Below are positions 63,496 through 64,000 of a stretch of DNA of 64,000 nucleotides, one piece after another (positions within the stretch are counted from its first letter, which is position 1; every line of letters begins with the position of its first letter). The notes under the pieces are model-generated. The model was not told the DNA's origin. It saw only the letters and a program-made list of their open reading frames with translations, and ran no database searches. The DNA is from Micromonosporaceae bacterium (GTDB taxonomy: Bacteria > Actinomycetota > Actinomycetes > Mycobacteriales > Micromonosporaceae), in the NCBI GenBank assembly GCA_020027875.1, contig JAHRHA010000002.1:62001-126000 (forward strand). Direction: 5' to 3'. The position numbers were made by a program, and so were the translations under genes.

Positions 63496-63537
63496 GTCTC
63501 ATCCCCCAATGTGTCTCATCCCCCATCTCACGCGCGG

Positions 63538-64000
63538 CTACGCCTTGGTCGCGCGCGTGGATTTTCGTGCGCGCGGCTTCGCCTTAGCTCGCCGAGTCTG
63601 CGCGACACGGTCCAGGATCAGGGGGGTCGGGGCGGGTGCGTGCGCCGCGATGGTCACGGCTCCTTGCACAGCGTCGAGCGCCCCGGCGATGCGTGCCGGG
63701 TCGTCGGCCCGCAGCTCGTAGAGCACATCGCCGGCGCGGACCTCATCTCCCGGCCGCCGGTGGAGGATCACGCCGGCCGCTGCGCTGACCGGATCCTCTT
63801 TGCGGGCCCGACCGGCGCCGAGTCGCCAGGCCGCGACACCGATCGCGTACGCGTCCACCGCGGCGACATAGCCATCGCCGTCGGCGCGGACCTCCTCGCG
63901 CTCCGGCGCCTGAGCCAATGCGGCATCCGGGTCACCACCCTGCGCCCGCACCATTGCCCGCCACGAGTCCATGGCCCGCCCATCGCTGAGCGCAACCGAT
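63538..64000 (-). CDS. deoA: Thymidine phosphorylase, C-terminal part (partial)
   Basis: The visible 154 residues start upstream of the window edge. They contain SLSDGRAMDSWRAMVRAQGGDP and the PYNP C-terminal domain (GYVAAVDAYAIGVAAWRLGAGRARKEDPVSAAAGVILHRRPGDEV, with a repeated GD motif), followed by a Lys/Arg-rich tail (RRAKAKPRARKS). The enzyme splits thymidine to thymine and deoxyribose-1-phosphate, feeding deoC after mutase action. The N-terminus is outside the window. Confidence 0.9.
   Translation of the reverse strand, partial: SVALSDGRAMDSWRAMVRAQGGDPDAALAQAPEREEVRADGDGYVAAVDAYAIGVAAWRLGAGRARKEDPVSAAAGVILHRRPGDEVRAGDVLYELRADDPARIAGALDAVQGAVTIAAHAPAPTPLILDRVAQTRRAKAKPRARKSTRATKA

Overview
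The window is chromosomal DNA of a high-GC actinobacterium. GTG starts are frequent, genes are tightly packed, and several families are typical of the phylum: a conservon (NIT-type sensor, roadblock protein, DUF742 protein, small GTPase), a three-subunit acyl-CoA carboxylase with a small epsilon chain, GTP-dependent PEP carboxykinase and an LpdA-type flavoprotein. Gene content and order look most like the Micromonosporaceae. That placement is inference from family resemblance; no 16S or database search was possible. I see no tRNA, rRNA, CRISPR array or intact insertion sequence.

Layout. 0-3.4 kb: an SDR-like oxidoreductase (cut by the window edge) divergent from a TetR regulator with two identical operators, a GNAT protein and a ferredoxin-NADP reductase. 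3.4-8.3 kb: rhomboid protease, transglycosylase-like membrane protein, PIN-PhoH ATPase, a small membrane protein and a cis-prenyltransferase. 8.3-12.5 kb: pckG, two GtrA paralogues and a PH-domain membrane protein. 12.6-22.7 kb: biotin and acyl-CoA carboxylase region (birA, beta chain, epsilon chain, maf, biotinylated alpha chain), interrupted by an Uma2-family gene, a methyltransferase remnant and a PadR-controlled ABC exporter. 22.8-30.5 kb: an editing-domain-less ThrRS behind a threonine-codon leader peptide, an LpdA-type quinone reductase and assorted small enzymes. 30.6-38.5 kb: a large membrane hydrolase, an M20 amidohydrolase, a methylmalonyl-CoA-mutase-type large subunit and a Ser/Thr kinase. 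38.7-47.2 kb: phosphohexomutase, TagF-like and other surface-glycan genes, upp and a GT4 glycosyltransferase. 47.3-50.7 kb: deoC and two aldehyde dehydrogenases, the second lacking its catalytic half. 50.8-59.4 kb: an acidic protein, a two-gene module (large protein plus roadblock protein) and a complete convergent conservon. 59.7-64 kb: uridine-kinase-like protein, adenosine deaminase, RlmA(II)-like rRNA methyltransferase, DUF4272, cupin and the 3' part of deoA.

How genes work together. BirA biotinylates the carboxylase alpha chain, which with the beta and epsilon chains makes malonyl- or methylmalonyl-CoA; the mutase-type subunit could pass methylmalonyl-CoA on to succinyl-CoA, or isomerise another acyl-CoA. 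upp, add, deoA and deoC with the aldehyde dehydrogenases form a nucleoside salvage and deoxyribose disposal set. The conservon is a G-protein signalling complex.

The strongest signals outside ordinary genes are: (1) a leader peptide with three consecutive Thr codons and alternative hairpins before the shortened ThrRS; (2) a large protein sharing the C-terminal tail of the conservon sensor, with an N-terminus resembling a catalytically dead IS110 RuvC-like domain, overlapping a roadblock gene; (3) seven copies of a near-perfect 30-bp palindrome between genes, two of which supply the stop codon of the neighbouring gene; (4) long stem-loops just after minus-strand genes; and (5) tandem arrays with 17-, 18- and 28-bp periods upstream of the kinase, the conservon and upp.
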